NCBI RefSeq assembly: GCF_900230185.1
Contig: NZ_OCSR01000002.1
Location: forward strand, 1,612,001 to 1,676,000
Source: Burkholderia sp. OK233
GTDB taxonomy: Bacteria; Pseudomonadota; Gammaproteobacteria; Burkholderiales; Burkholderiaceae
Direction of reading: 5' to 3'
Length of the DNA: 64,000 nucleotides
Shown: piece by piece, positions 34,749 through 44,500 of the stretch
Position numbering within the stretch: position 1 is the first letter of the stretch
How the letters are laid out: each line of letters begins with the position of its first letter
Program-made: the position numbers and the translations under genes
Notes under the pieces: generated by a model
The model's input: only the letters and a program-made list of their open reading frames with translations
The model's database searches: none
Told to the model about the DNA's origin: nothing

Positions 34749-36008
34749 TCATAGCGTAACGCCAGCCGCGTGTTCCCGAGCCTTTTCCGGCGGAAGATAT
34801 TCAGCCTGCTGATGCACCGCTTTAGCGGCAAGCAACGCTTCAATCGAGCCGTCATCGAAACCGGCCTCGCGCAATACATCGACAGTGTGCTCGCCCAGGC
34901 CAGGCGGCGCATGCCGGCTGACTTGACGCGAAGATTCGGCCGTTAGCGCTGAACTCGACACCGGCGTCACGACCTGGCGCAACGCGCCGAGCGTCGGATG
35001 CTCGATCGTTTCCACCAGCCGGCAATGCTGCACTTGCGGATCGTCGAACACTTCGTCTAACGTATTGATCGGGCCGGCAGGCAATCCCACGCCGATAAAC
35101 AATTCTGTCCACTCCCGTTTGCCACGCGTCTTCAATCGCGCTTCCAACGCAGCCTTCAATTCATCGCGATGCGCGACCCGGGCTTCATTGGTCGCGAAGC
35201 GCGGATCGTCCGGCAATGCGGGCAAATCCAGCAATTGGCACAAACGCAACCACATGTCAGACGTAATCGGCGCAATGTTGAGCGGGCCGTCGGCGGTTTC
35301 GAATACGCCATACGGTGCAATCACCGAATGCGCGTTGCCCGTACGGCGAGGAATGTCGCCAAGGCTCAGGTAGCGCTGGCCATGCACGCTCAAGAGCCCC
35401 ACCAGGCTCGCAAGCAACGACGTGCTCACATGCTGGCCGCGCCCGGTTCGCTCACGTTCCAATAACGCGGACAGTATCGCCATCGCGAGCCACATGCCCG
35501 AACTCAGATCGCCTATCGCGGTGCCGGTGCGCGTGGGGTCGCCGTCGGCGAAACCGGTCAGGCTCATCAGGCCGGAATAACCCTGAGCGATCTGATCGAA
35601 ACCGGGCCAGCCACTCATCGGACCATCGGCGCCGAACGCGTTGATGCTGCCCATCACCAGCCGCGGATTACGCGCGCTGAGCACGTCATAGCCGAGTCCC
35701 ATGCTCTTGATGGTGCCAGGCTTGAAGTTCTCAATCACCACGTCGGCGTCGTCGATCAGCCGGTGAATCGCGGCCAGTCCTTCCGGGTTGCGGAAGTCGA
35801 TGCACACGCCGCGCTTGTTGCGGTTGCAGGAGAGATAGTAGGTACTCACGCCCCGGTCGAACGGTCCCCATGTTCGGCTCATGTCGCCGCCAGGACCTGG
35901 CTCGACCTTGATGACGTCCGCGCCGAGGTCGGCCAGCACCATCGAGCAGAACGGCCCCGACAGCGCACGGCTCAGTTCGACAACCTTGATTCCTTGTAAC
36001 GCCTGCAT
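34749..36008 (-). CDS. class III CoA-transferase (CaiB/BaiF family)
   Basis: This 419-residue enzyme transfers CoA between carboxylates. The N-terminal signature VKVVELSRALSGPFCSMVLADLGADVIKVEPGPGGD is present as I-K-V-V-E-L-S-R-A-L-S-G-P-F-C. The catalytic aspartate lies in the GPMSGWPGFDQIAQGYSG segment. Other conserved parts are ENFKPGTIKSMGLGYD and the C-terminal S-R-H-A-P-P-G-L-G-E-H. GGAG precedes the ATG. Placed between the permease and the decarboxylase-like gene, it probably activates the imported acid to its CoA ester. Confidence 0.92.
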   Translation of the reverse strand: MQALQGIKVVELSRALSGPFCSMVLADLGADVIKVEPGPGGDMSRTWGPFDRGVSTYYLSCNRNKRGVCIDFRNPEGLAAIHRLIDDADVVIENFKPGTIKSMGLGYDVLSARNPRLVMGSINAFGADGPMSGWPGFDQIAQGYSGLMSLTGFADGDPTRTGTAIGDLSSGMWLAMAILSALLERERTGRGQHVSTSLLASLVGLLSVHGQRYLSLGDIPRRTGNAHSVIAPYGVFETADGPLNIAPITSDMWLRLCQLLDLPALPDDPRFATNEARVAHRDELKAALEARLKTRGKREWTELFIGVGLPAGPINTLDEVFDDPQVQHCRLVETIEHPTLGALRQVVTPVSSSALTAESSRQVSRHAPPGLGEHTVDVLREAGFDDGSIEALLAAKAVHQQAEYLPPEKAREHAAGVTL

Positions 36009-36123
36009 TCAGTTCTCCAACGAATTGATGACAGCTGCGGACCGTCTGAGTGATGCGCTTGCACTATGTCCGCAGCGTCTGAGGACCGATCCGGATAGTG
36101 CGAGCGATGCGCTCAACGAGGCG

Positions 36124-37452
36124 CTATTCCGGCAACGTCTGATGACGGGTCTCGACAGCGAACGGCAAGATCAGCAGGCCGATCACAAAAGCCAGCGCTG
36201 TCCACGCAATCGGCAGCCCGAGCGAACCTTGCCAATGAATCGCGGCAGCCAGCAGGAAGTTCACACCGGCGCCGAGCAGGCGGCCCACCGACGCGTTGAA
36301 GGCAAACGCGGTAGCACGTATCCGCGTCGGGTATTGCTCCGGCAACCACAGCGAGAAGATCGCGAAATTGCCACCGAAGAAGCCGAGGAATAGCAACGAC
36401 ACCATGAACAGGTTGAGTCCGTTCGGCAGATAGAAAACCCAGCCGAAGGCGAACACGATCGACATGGCCATACCGGCGAAGTACACCCCGAGCGCCGTGC
36501 GCCGCCCCAGCCTTTCCGCCAGCCACGGCGCGACGAGACAACCGAGAATCGTCCCAATCGCCAGCACCGCCGCCCCGATCGACGCAAGATGCACGGCACC
36601 TACGCGGTCGATGCCGGCGCGCGTCGCCAGTGTCACGACTGCGCTCGCTTCGTAGACCGACCCGGCCCACAAGCCGATGATCGCGACGCCCACCAGGCTC
36701 GCACTCGTCAACGTACGACGCCGATAAGCCGGCGCGAATATCTCCATCAGCGGCCGGCGCCTCGCCACCGCCGCGACGTTCGTCTGACCGACGCCATACG
36801 TGGCCTTGCGCCACTGACCCGGCTCCTTCACCTTGAGCACAGTGAAAATCGCCAGCAACGCCGGTGCGAGGCCGCACAGGAACATCGCGCGCCAGCCGTA
36901 CGTGGCGCCGACCGTATAGTTCAGCAAGGCGGCAAGGAAGAATCCGACGTAGTAACCGGTCTGCAGATAGCCCGCGCCCATCTTGCGGCGATCCTCCGGC
37001 CAGCTCTCGGCGACATAGGTCCCCGCCAGCGCCCATTCGCCACCCACCCCGATGCCGGCAATCAGCCGGAACGCGGCCAGCTCCCAGACGTTGTGCGCGA
37101 ACGCCGCGGCGCCGGTGAACACCGAGTAGATGAGGATGCTCGCGGCCAGCGTCTTGACCCGCCCGAAGCGGTCGGCAAGCGGCCCCCAGATAAACGACAG
37201 CCCCCAGCCGATCAGAAACAACGCGAAGAGGATCGAGCCGTACATGCCGAGATTGCCGGGCGTCGCGGCAATGCCCGAGACGGGCAGCAACTCGGTGAGC
37301 GCCGGAATCAGCACCAACGCGTAGATCACCGAATCCACCCCGTCCAGCACCCATCCCGAGTAAACCGCCCAGAAGCCGCCGATCTGCTCGCGGGTGAGGG
37401 GCGTGCGCCCGGGCTTAAGCCCGGGCGTCGATGCAGCGATCGCTTTGGACAC
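36124..37452 (-). CDS. MFS metabolite:H+ symporter
   Basis: A 442-residue, 12-helix transporter. The helix 2-3 loop has WGPLADRFGRVKTL, and helix 4-5 has GVGGEWALAGTYVAESWPEDRRKM, a style typical of the metabolite:H+ symporter branch (dicarboxylates, sialic acid, shikimate). The start is a GTG at 37450-37452 with AAGGAG just upstream. It is the first gene of the operon with the CoA-transferase and decarboxylase-like enzyme and diverges from a LysR gene. The substrate is inferred only as a carboxylate. Confidence 0.88.
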   Translation of the reverse strand: MSKAIAASTPGLKPGRTPLTREQIGGFWAVYSGWVLDGVDSVIYALVLIPALTELLPVSGIAATPGNLGMYGSILFALFLIGWGLSFIWGPLADRFGRVKTLAASILIYSVFTGAAAFAHNVWELAAFRLIAGIGVGGEWALAGTYVAESWPEDRRKMGAGYLQTGYYVGFFLAALLNYTVGATYGWRAMFLCGLAPALLAIFTVLKVKEPGQWRKATYGVGQTNVAAVARRRPLMEIFAPAYRRRTLTSASLVGVAIIGLWAGSVYEASAVVTLATRAGIDRVGAVHLASIGAAVLAIGTILGCLVAPWLAERLGRRTALGVYFAGMAMSIVFAFGWVFYLPNGLNLFMVSLLFLGFFGGNFAIFSLWLPEQYPTRIRATAFAFNASVGRLLGAGVNFLLAAAIHWQGSLGLPIAWTALAFVIGLLILPFAVETRHQTLPE

Positions 37453-37562
37453 TCTTGTCTCCTTGTCAGCAGCAGCCGGCAGTTCTGAAGCGTTGCCGGA
37501 CAGCTCACGCTGGGCACGCCTCGGTTTTTTGTGGCTTGAGTATAAGAACGCGCTCGATAATC

Positions 37563-37581
37563 GAAAAATATGATATTTCTC
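37563..37581. promoter_or_regulatory. candidate LysR operator in the divergent promoter
   Basis: An AT-rich dyad (GAAAAATAT, central G, ATATTTCTC; 8 of 9 positions pair) lies in the 174 bases between the MFS and LysR genes, 47 bases upstream of the LysR start. Confidence 0.45.
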
Positions 37582-37627
37582 TAGCTCAATCGGATTTCGT
37601 TATGGGATGAAGGAGCGAGCGACGCGC

Positions 37628-38545
37628 ATGGACCTGCGGCAACTGCGGTATTTCGTCAAAGTGGTGGAGTGCGGCAACGTCACCCGCGCGAGCGAGGCAC
37701 TGCATATCGCGCAGCCCGCGATCAGCCAGCAGATGCGCAATCTGGAGCGCGATCTGGGGATGCAATTGCTCGAGCGCAGCGTGCAGGGCGTGGCGCCCAC
37801 CGCAGCCGGGCAAACGCTGTACCGGCATGCGATCGAGTTGCTGCGGCAGGCGGACAGCACGCGCGAACTCCTGCGCCAGGACGCCGAGTTGCCGCAGGGC
37901 AGAGTATCGGTCGCCATGCCGTCGAGCACGGCGCGGATGATGGCAATCCCGTTTGCACGTACGATCCGCGACCGTTACCCCGGCATCGCGCTGGAGTTGG
38001 TCGAAGCACCGAGCGCGGAGCTCGGCAGTCTGATCGGTAGCGGACGGGTGGATCTGGCCGTCGTGGTGGACGCGGTCGAAACGCGCGGGGTCGCCGCGCA
38101 AAGGCTACTCACCGAGGCGCTCTATCTGATTGCGTGGCCGGAATTTCAGATGCCGCGCGAGCCGGTGTCGATCGCCGAACTCGCGCGCATGCCGCTGATC
38201 CTGCCGAGCGCGCCGAATACGATTCGCAGCCGCGTCGAGTGGGCGCTGCGCGAAGCGGGGCTACCGTGCGAGATTCTGTTCGAGGCCAGTTCCACCGCGT
38301 TGCTATTCTCGGCGGTGATGGCCAGGCTAGGCGTGACGATCCTGCCTTGGACGGCTGCACACGTCGAACTCGATGAGCACAAGCTCAAGCTTGCCAAGGT
38401 CGATCACCGGTTGTTCTCGCGCGATCTGTCGCTCTGCTGGCACGACACAGCCTTGCTCAGCAATGCCGTGCAGAAGGTCAAAGCGACGATACTCGAACTG
38501 TTCGACAGCATGGGAAAGCGGCCGGAGTGGGCGGCCGCGGATTAG
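37628..38545 (+). CDS. LysR-family transcriptional regulator
   Basis: A 305-residue LysR protein. The DNA-binding domain is at about 1-65 (MDLRQLRYFVKVVECGNVT, then AQPAISQQMRNLERDLGMQL). The effector domain has the usual periplasmic-binding-protein-like pattern with VSVAMPSSTARMMAIPFAR. An in-frame ATG at 37607 is possible, but AAGGAG lies inside that extension and supports 37628. It is divergent from and probably controls the MFS/CoA-transferase/decarboxylase operon. Confidence 0.9.
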   Translation: MDLRQLRYFVKVVECGNVTRASEALHIAQPAISQQMRNLERDLGMQLLERSVQGVAPTAAGQTLYRHAIELLRQADSTRELLRQDAELPQGRVSVAMPSSTARMMAIPFARTIRDRYPGIALELVEAPSAELGSLIGSGRVDLAVVVDAVETRGVAAQRLLTEALYLIAWPEFQMPREPVSIAELARMPLILPSAPNTIRSRVEWALREAGLPCEILFEASSTALLFSAVMARLGVTILPWTAAHVELDEHKLKLAKVDHRLFSRDLSLCWHDTALLSNAVQKVKATILELFDSMGKRPEWAAAD

Positions 38546-38620
38546 GGTGCTGTCGCCCCAAAGCGACATCATTCGCGGGGCGGTCCGGGGAGGCGCAGTT
38601 GGATCCAGGGCACCGCGCCC

Positions 38621-39520
38621 TCAGGATGCCCTCACCCGCCGCACAAAGAGTCGCCGCGTGAGATCGAACGCCACCAGATTCCCCGCCACCACCAGCAGGA
38701 GCCCGACCACCGCCAACGCGGACCATCGGTAGCCCTCGAATACCGTCGACGCCGCCAGCGCCACAATCGGAAACAGCACGGTGCAGTAGGCGGCCCGCTC
38801 CGGTCCGATGCGCCCCACCAGCATCAGGTACGCAGTAAAGCCGATCACCGAGCCGAATACGGCCAGATAAGCGAGCGCGCCGAGATAACGCGCGTCAGGC
38901 TCGATCGAGAACGAAAAGCCGGCCAGCGCGCTGCCCACCGTCAGGATGCTGGCGCCGATCAGCATCGCCCAGCTATTGGTGGCGAACGGGTGCAAGCCCA
39001 TCGATTGCATCCGGCTCGACAGCAGATTGCCGGCCGAGAAGCACAAGGTGCCAAGGAACGCGATCGCGAGTCCCAACCACACCGTGTGGTCGCTCAGGTG
39101 TCCAGCCATCTGTTGGACGAACAGGCAAACGATGCCGACGAGCCCCAACGCCGCCCCTGCAATCGCCGACGGTTGCAAAGGACGGCCCATGAAAAGCCGG
39201 CCGTTGATCGAATTCAGCAGCGTCGCGGTGGAAAACACCACCGCGACGAGGCCACTCGGCACCACCTGCTCGGCATAGTAGAAGCACAGAAAGTTCAGAC
39301 AGAAGAGCGCCAACCCTTGCGCGGCGAGGAAGCGCCATGCCGCGCGCGGCGGCCAGATGGGCCGGCGCATGATGCGCAGCAACGCGAACAGCACCAGCGC
39401 CGCGATCCAGAAACGCCACGCAATCGACACTGGCGGCGGCACCGCTCCCAATTGCCATTTGATGGCAATCCACGTGGTGCCCCAGATCAGCACGGTGACG
39501 GCATAGAGCGAAAGGTTCAT
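38621..39520 (-). CDS. EamA-family (DMT) transporter
   Basis: A 299-residue inner-membrane protein of ten helices made of two EamA repeats. The N-terminal helix carries YAVTVLIWGTTWIAIKWQLG, the classic drug/metabolite transporter start, and the second repeat ends near R-W-S-A-L-A-V-V-G-L. Homologues export amino acids or metabolites. It diverges from an AraC regulator gene (143-base gap), which may control it. Confidence 0.88.
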   Translation of the reverse strand: MNLSLYAVTVLIWGTTWIAIKWQLGAVPPPVSIAWRFWIAALVLFALLRIMRRPIWPPRAAWRFLAAQGLALFCLNFLCFYYAEQVVPSGLVAVVFSTATLLNSINGRLFMGRPLQPSAIAGAALGLVGIVCLFVQQMAGHLSDHTVWLGLAIAFLGTLCFSAGNLLSSRMQSMGLHPFATNSWAMLIGASILTVGSALAGFSFSIEPDARYLGALAYLAVFGSVIGFTAYLMLVGRIGPERAAYCTVLFPIVALAASTVFEGYRWSALAVVGLLLVVAGNLVAFDLTRRLFVRRVRAS

Positions 39521-39662
39521 GACAGTGCCTGCAGCAGCAGAAAGCGGAAACCCAACTATGCTGCAGCGCTGGCGGCCACACTTGTCCAGGATTGCGCACT
39601 TTTTCGGAGGCCTGAGCGGCCGGCAATCGCTCGCCCTATACTGACGCTTCCCCTGTCATCGA

Positions 39663-40601
39663 ATGCAACCCGCTCGTTCCGTGAACGCCAGACCGCCCGC
39701 CCCCGTGATCGAATCCACCGAAACGCCGTTCGGCCTTCAGTCGGTCTGTCACACGCTGCAGAGCGCCAACGCGAATCTCGAACGCTTCGCGTGGCTCGGC
39801 GACCGGCTCGCCATTGCCGTCTGGACCCGCGACACCGAGGAAGCCGAGACCGTGTATGACCGACCCGGCCATCACACGCTGTCGTGCTACCTGGATGGCG
39901 GCTATCGCACCGAGCGTCAGAAAATGCCCGGGCGCTATGGCGCGCCGTCGCGGCTCTGCGCGTTGCCCGGCGAGCATGAGTCGCGCTGGTGGGTGCGCGG
40001 CCACATGCATTTCATGCATCTTTACTTCCTGCCCGAACACTTCACGCAGCGGGCTGTGCAGGAACTCGATCGCGAGCCGCGCGAACTGACGCTTGCCGAT
40101 CGCACCTATTTCGAAGACGCCCGCATCGCGCACCGGTGTCAATCGCTCGCCAATGAAGATTGGCAAGGCCCCGACGGCCTGCTGCGGACCAATGAAACGG
40201 CGCACGAGGTGTTGAGTCTGCTGCTGCGCGCACAAGGCGTGCGCCGCACGGATGCGTCGCTCAAGGGCGGGCTGTCGGTCGCGAGCCGGCGGCGTTTGCG
40301 CGACTACATCGAGAACCATCTCGCGCAAACCCTCACACTCGGCGAGCTTGCCGGTGTAGCGGCACTCTCGGAATTTCATCTGGCGCGCATGTTCCGCGCG
40401 TCGTTCGGACTACCGCCTGCTGCGTGGATCGCGCAACAACGGCTCGAACGGGCACGTACGCTGCTGCGCACCACGAGACTGCCGCTCGCGCAAGTCGCTG
40501 AACAATGCGGCTATGCGAACGCCAGCCATTTCAGCCATCGTTTTCGTGAAAGTGTCGGCGTAGCGCCGACGGCGTATCGGCAGGTGGTGGGCGCGGCATA
40601 A
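39663..40601 (+). CDS. AraC-family transcriptional regulator
   Basis: A 312-residue regulator. The C-terminal AraC double helix-turn-helix covers about residues 205-305 (LGELAGVAALSEFHLARMFR, then LPLAQVAEQCGYANASHFSHRFRESVG). The N-terminal effector domain is not diagnostic. The ATG at 39663 has no clear ribosome binding site, so a later start is possible. It is divergent from the EamA transporter gene. Confidence 0.88.
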   Translation: MQPARSVNARPPAPVIESTETPFGLQSVCHTLQSANANLERFAWLGDRLAIAVWTRDTEEAETVYDRPGHHTLSCYLDGGYRTERQKMPGRYGAPSRLCALPGEHESRWWVRGHMHFMHLYFLPEHFTQRAVQELDREPRELTLADRTYFEDARIAHRCQSLANEDWQGPDGLLRTNETAHEVLSLLLRAQGVRRTDASLKGGLSVASRRRLRDYIENHLAQTLTLGELAGVAALSEFHLARMFRASFGLPPAAWIAQQRLERARTLLRTTRLPLAQVAEQCGYANASHFSHRFRESVGVAPTAYRQVVGAA

Positions 40602-40624
40602 GGGCCAACCGGGGCCAACCACCC

Positions 40625-43600
40625 TCACTGCAAAGCCATCGCCAGCACGCGCGCCACATGGATTGCGTCGACGCCTGCGCCATCATGAATCTGATGCCGG
40701 CAACTCGTGCCGTCCGCGACCATCACCGTATTGCCGTCGATCTTGCGCACCGCGGGCAGAAGTGAGAGTTCCGCCATCGCCTGCGATGTCGCGTAGTGCT
40801 CGGCTTCGTAGCCAAAGCTGCCCGCCATACCGCAGCATGACGACTCGACCGTCGACACCTTCAATTCAGGAATCCAGTTCAGTACGGTTTGCACGGGAGT
40901 GAACGCGTCGAAGGCCTTTTGATGGCAGTGGCCATGTACAAGCGCCTGCTCCTTCGCCAACGGCTTCAACGCAAGCTGCAAGCGCCCGGCCTTTTCCTCA
41001 CGCACCAGAAATTCTTCGAACAGGAATGCCTGTTTCGAAAGACGTTGCGCTTCTTCGCCGAAACCATAGTGCAGAAACTCGTCGCGCAACGACAGCAAAC
41101 ACGACGGCTCCAATCCGACAATCGGCACACCGCGCTCCACAAACGGTTTGAACAGATCGAGCATGCGCCGCGCTTCCTGCTTCGCTTCATCAACCAAACC
41201 GGCCGCGAGGAAAGTACGGCCACAACACACCGGGCGCTCGCCCTGGCGCGTATTGAAGTGCACCGTGTAACCGGCAGCCTCCAACACCTGCTGCGCGGCA
41301 CGCGCGTTTTCCGGCTCCATGTTGTTGTTAAACGTATCGACGAACAACAGTACTTCTTTCAGCGCGCCGCCTTGAGGCGGCTTGGTCGGCGACGCGCTCG
41401 CCAGGAACGATTTCTTGAAACGCGGCAACGTACGTTCAGGCGCAAAGCCCACCGAGCGTTTGAACCACGCCGACAACACCGGCACGTTGTCGGCCAATGC
41501 CATCAAGCCCGGCACGCGACTCGCCGTTGCCGCATAGCGCGGCATGAAGGCCACCAGCTTGTCGCGCAGACGCAGCCCATGCCGTTTGACACGCGCCGCC
41601 CGCGCTTCGATCTTGAACTTCGCCATGTCGACGCCCGTCGGGCAATCGCGCTTGCAGCCCTTACACGAGACACACAGGTCGAGCGTGTCCTTGACGTCAT
41701 CGCTGGCGAGTCCTGCTTCGCCGAGTTGCCCGGAGATCGCCAGACGCAAGGTATTCGCACGTCCCCGCGTTACATGTTGCTCATCCTTCGTCACGCGATA
41801 ACTCGGACACATGGTGCCCGCGTCGAACTTGCGGCAATGGCCGTTGTTGTTGCACATCTCGACGGCCTTCGCGAGACCACCCGACAGATCGTTGCCGCTG
41901 CCCGGCAGTGTCTCCTGTCCCGTCAACGGATCGCGTTCAACGTTCCATGCGGACCAGTCGAGCGCGGTCTCGATCCGATGCGCTTCGTAGCCCGGCGCAA
42001 ATCGGAAGTTGCGTGCGTCGTCCATCTTCGGCGGACGCACGATCTTGTCGGGATTGAAGCGGTTGTCCGGATCGAACAGCGCCTTGATCTCGGTGAACGC
42101 CTGGTTCAGCCCCGGCCCGTATTGCCACGCGACCCATTCACCGCGGCACAAACCGTCACCGTGCTCGCCGGAATATGCGCCCTTGTATTCGCGCACCAAG
42201 GCCGCCGCTTCTTCGGCGATCGCGCGCATCTTCACCGCGCCGTCGCGCCGCATATCGAGAATCGGCCGCACATGCAGCGTGCCGACACTCGCATGCGCAT
42301 ACCAGGTGCCTTCGGTGCCGTTGCGGTGGAAGACTTCGGTCAGACGGCTCGTGTATTCCGCCAGATGTTCGAGCGGCACCGCGCAATCTTCAATGAAGGA
42401 GACCGGCTTGCCGTCGCCCTTCATGCTCATCATGATGTTCAGCCCTGCTTTGCGGACTTCCCACAGCGCTTTCTGTTCGTTCGCGGCAGTCATCTCGACG
42501 ACCGAATCGGGCAAACCGAGATCGGCCATCAGTTCGGTGAGTTGCTTGAGCGACGCAAGCTGCCGGTCGCGGTCCTCGCCCGCGAATTCCACCAGCAGGA
42601 TGGCTTGCGGCTCGCCGACCAGCGCCTTCTCGATCACCGGACGGAAGGCGGGATTGCTCATCGCCAGATCGATCATGGTGCGATCGACCAGTTCCACGGC
42701 CACCGGCTTCAGCTTGACGATGTGCTGCGTGAGATCCATCGACTGCCAGAAGGTCGGGAAGTTGACCACGCCAAGCGTCTTATGCGTCGGCAGTGGCGCG
42801 AGCTTCAGCGTCAGTTGCCGGCTGAACGCAAGCGTGCCTTCCGAACCGACCAGCAGATGCGCGAGGTTCGCGATGCCGTCGTCGGTATAAGCGCGCGGGT
42901 TCTGGCAATCGAATACATCGATGTTGTAGCCCGCGACGCGCCGCAAGACTTTCGGTACGCGCGCCACAATTTCATCGCGCTCACGTTGGGCAATCTGCCT
43001 CACGTCTTCGACGATCTGCTGCAAGCGCGCGCCTTGCGGCGCCTCGCGCAACGAGGCAAAACGTGCTTCGCTGCCGTCGGCGAGAATGGCGTCGATCGCG
43101 TCGACGTTGTGCACCATATTGCCGTATTCGATCGAGCGCGAGCCGCACGAGTTGTTGCCGGCCATTCCGCCGATCGTGCATTGCGCTGCCGTCGAGACAT
43201 CGACCGGAAACCACAGGCCGTGCGGCTTCAACCATGCGTTCAGATGGTCCAGCACGACGCCCGGTTCGACCGTCACCGTGCGCGCGTCGGCATCGAACGC
43301 GACGATGTTGTTCAGCCACTTGCTGGTGTCGATCACCAGCGCCTCGCCGACAGTCTGGCCGCATTGGCTTGTGCCTGCACCACGCGCGAGCAGCGGTACT
43401 TTCTCGCTGCGCGCGATCTCCAGCGCGATGCGCAAATCGTCCTGATCGCGCGGCACCACCACGCCGATCGGCGTGATCTGATAGATCGACGCATCGGTGG
43501 AATAACGGCCGCGGCTCGCCGCATCGAACAACACGTCGCCACGCAACGACTTGCGCAGATGCTGCGCGAGCGGCGACGTCAGCCGTGCGGCGGACGGCAC

Positions 43601-43645
43601 CAGATGGATCGGCTTGACGAGTAAAGCGGAAGTGGGGTTCGTCAT
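40625..43645 (-). CDS. FAD/Fe-S oxidoreductase, YdiJ / D-2-hydroxyglutarate dehydrogenase type
   Basis: A 1006-residue protein. The N-terminal half is a VAO-type FAD domain (VVVPRDQDDLRIALEIARSE, then LLARGAGTSQCGQTVGEALV) with a C-terminal substrate cap. The middle has a 4Fe-4S ferredoxin motif CVSCKGCKRDCPTGVDMAK. The C-terminal part has the CCG domain that binds cysteine-liganded clusters (PVCCGRTF and CCGMAGSFGYE). This is the layout of YdiJ-type D-2-hydroxyacid dehydrogenases, which pass electrons to the respiratory chain. It is the last gene of a minus-strand operon with an aminotransferase, MFS permease and hydratase. The substrate is inferred to be a 2-hydroxyacid. Confidence 0.92.
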   Translation of the reverse strand: MTNPTSALLVKPIHLVPSAARLTSPLAQHLRKSLRGDVLFDAASRGRYSTDASIYQITPIGVVVPRDQDDLRIALEIARSEKVPLLARGAGTSQCGQTVGEALVIDTSKWLNNIVAFDADARTVTVEPGVVLDHLNAWLKPHGLWFPVDVSTAAQCTIGGMAGNNSCGSRSIEYGNMVHNVDAIDAILADGSEARFASLREAPQGARLQQIVEDVRQIAQRERDEIVARVPKVLRRVAGYNIDVFDCQNPRAYTDDGIANLAHLLVGSEGTLAFSRQLTLKLAPLPTHKTLGVVNFPTFWQSMDLTQHIVKLKPVAVELVDRTMIDLAMSNPAFRPVIEKALVGEPQAILLVEFAGEDRDRQLASLKQLTELMADLGLPDSVVEMTAANEQKALWEVRKAGLNIMMSMKGDGKPVSFIEDCAVPLEHLAEYTSRLTEVFHRNGTEGTWYAHASVGTLHVRPILDMRRDGAVKMRAIAEEAAALVREYKGAYSGEHGDGLCRGEWVAWQYGPGLNQAFTEIKALFDPDNRFNPDKIVRPPKMDDARNFRFAPGYEAHRIETALDWSAWNVERDPLTGQETLPGSGNDLSGGLAKAVEMCNNNGHCRKFDAGTMCPSYRVTKDEQHVTRGRANTLRLAISGQLGEAGLASDDVKDTLDLCVSCKGCKRDCPTGVDMAKFKIEARAARVKRHGLRLRDKLVAFMPRYAATASRVPGLMALADNVPVLSAWFKRSVGFAPERTLPRFKKSFLASASPTKPPQGGALKEVLLFVDTFNNNMEPENARAAQQVLEAAGYTVHFNTRQGERPVCCGRTFLAAGLVDEAKQEARRMLDLFKPFVERGVPIVGLEPSCLLSLRDEFLHYGFGEEAQRLSKQAFLFEEFLVREEKAGRLQLALKPLAKEQALVHGHCHQKAFDAFTPVQTVLNWIPELKVSTVESSCCGMAGSFGYEAEHYATSQAMAELSLLPAVRKIDGNTVMVADGTSCRHQIHDGAGVDAIHVARVLAMALQ

Positions 43646-43669
43646 ATCGTCGGCCTATAGGAAAGCGGG

Positions 43670-44419
43670 CTAGTACAGCGTCACGCTGATCGGCGCGAGC
43701 CCTTCCATACGGCCGCTCGCTGTGCCCGCGCTCTGCGGAAAAAACATGCCGGTGTACGAACCGGTGGTGACGACCATCTCCGGCGTGACCGCGATACCGC
43801 GCGACGTGGCGTGATTGACAAGCCATGTCAGCAGGCGCCGCGGATCGCCGGCCGGATTGGCGGGTGTCGTCGCTACCACGTCACGCCCTTCAAAGCCGAA
43901 ATGCAGCGACGGCGCCAAAAACGGAAAGTCCTCGCGATACGGCATAAATTCGCCGACGACCAGCGCGCCGTGATTCTGCAAATCCGCGAACTGGGCGAGT
44001 TTGTCGACCTTGGGCCAGTCAGCGTAACGGCTCGCCACGATCTCGATGGTCGCGCCGATCGAGCCGATACCTGCGTGCACGTCGCCTTCGCTATAGGGTG
44101 TTGTCGACGGCTCGAAGCGGCGGCCGAAGCGGAATGCGATCTCCAGCTCGAGTCCCAGCGGGGCGAAGGCTTCACGCGGCAATCGTGCACCGCCGGCATG
44201 CAGATCGTTTGCTGGCAACGGTGCGCCCTGAATCGGGCCGCTGTCGGACTTCGCGCCGATCTTCCAGCCGCCGATCGGCGCGTCCAGTACGCGCAGGATC
44301 TCGTGCTGGATCGCGTAGGCGGCAGCGCTGTCGGCAGGCGTTTGCTCCGCCGGCAACGCATCGAGCGTCAGATGATTGCGGCGCGCATCGGCGAGACGTT
44401 GACTCAGTAGTGTTGTCAT
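43670..44419 (-). CDS. 2-keto-4-pentenoate hydratase-like protein (FAH superfamily)
   Basis: A 249-residue enzyme of the MhpD/HpcG branch that hydrates 2-oxo-4-pentenoate-type acids. Conserved parts are GGWKIGAKSDSGPIQGAPLP and LELEIAFRFGR, which hold metal-binding residues (the E-L-E-I-A-F pattern), and a late R-L-L-T-W-L-V-N-H region. No strong ribosome binding site is seen before the ATG. It is between the MFS and FAD/Fe-S genes, with short gaps (24 and 81 bases), so it is in the same operon. Members can also act as decarboxylases. Confidence 0.87.
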   Translation of the reverse strand: MTTLLSQRLADARRNHLTLDALPAEQTPADSAAAYAIQHEILRVLDAPIGGWKIGAKSDSGPIQGAPLPANDLHAGGARLPREAFAPLGLELEIAFRFGRRFEPSTTPYSEGDVHAGIGSIGATIEIVASRYADWPKVDKLAQFADLQNHGALVVGEFMPYREDFPFLAPSLHFGFEGRDVVATTPANPAGDPRRLLTWLVNHATSRGIAVTPEMVVTTGSYTGMFFPQSAGTASGRMEGLAPISVTLY

Positions 44420-44500
44420 TGCTTTAAAAGCGAAGAGAGGGGACCGTGCGTTCCGAAACGGTGTGTTCCGAAACAGCAGATTCCGAATGTTGCATTCCGT

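Noticed and set aside
40889..43624. Very long plus-strand ORF of 911 codons opposite the FAD/Fe-S dehydrogenase gene
   Set aside because: It is the antisense shadow of a GC-rich gene: Arg/His/Ala-rich, no recognisable domain and no ribosome binding site. The minus-strand gene has clear motifs.
44443..44500. TTCCG-rich short repeats (TTCCGAAAC, TTCCGAAAC, TTCCGAATG, TTCCGTTTA)
   Set aside because: Only a few degenerate units in one place, without structure or conservation evidence; noted as low complexity.
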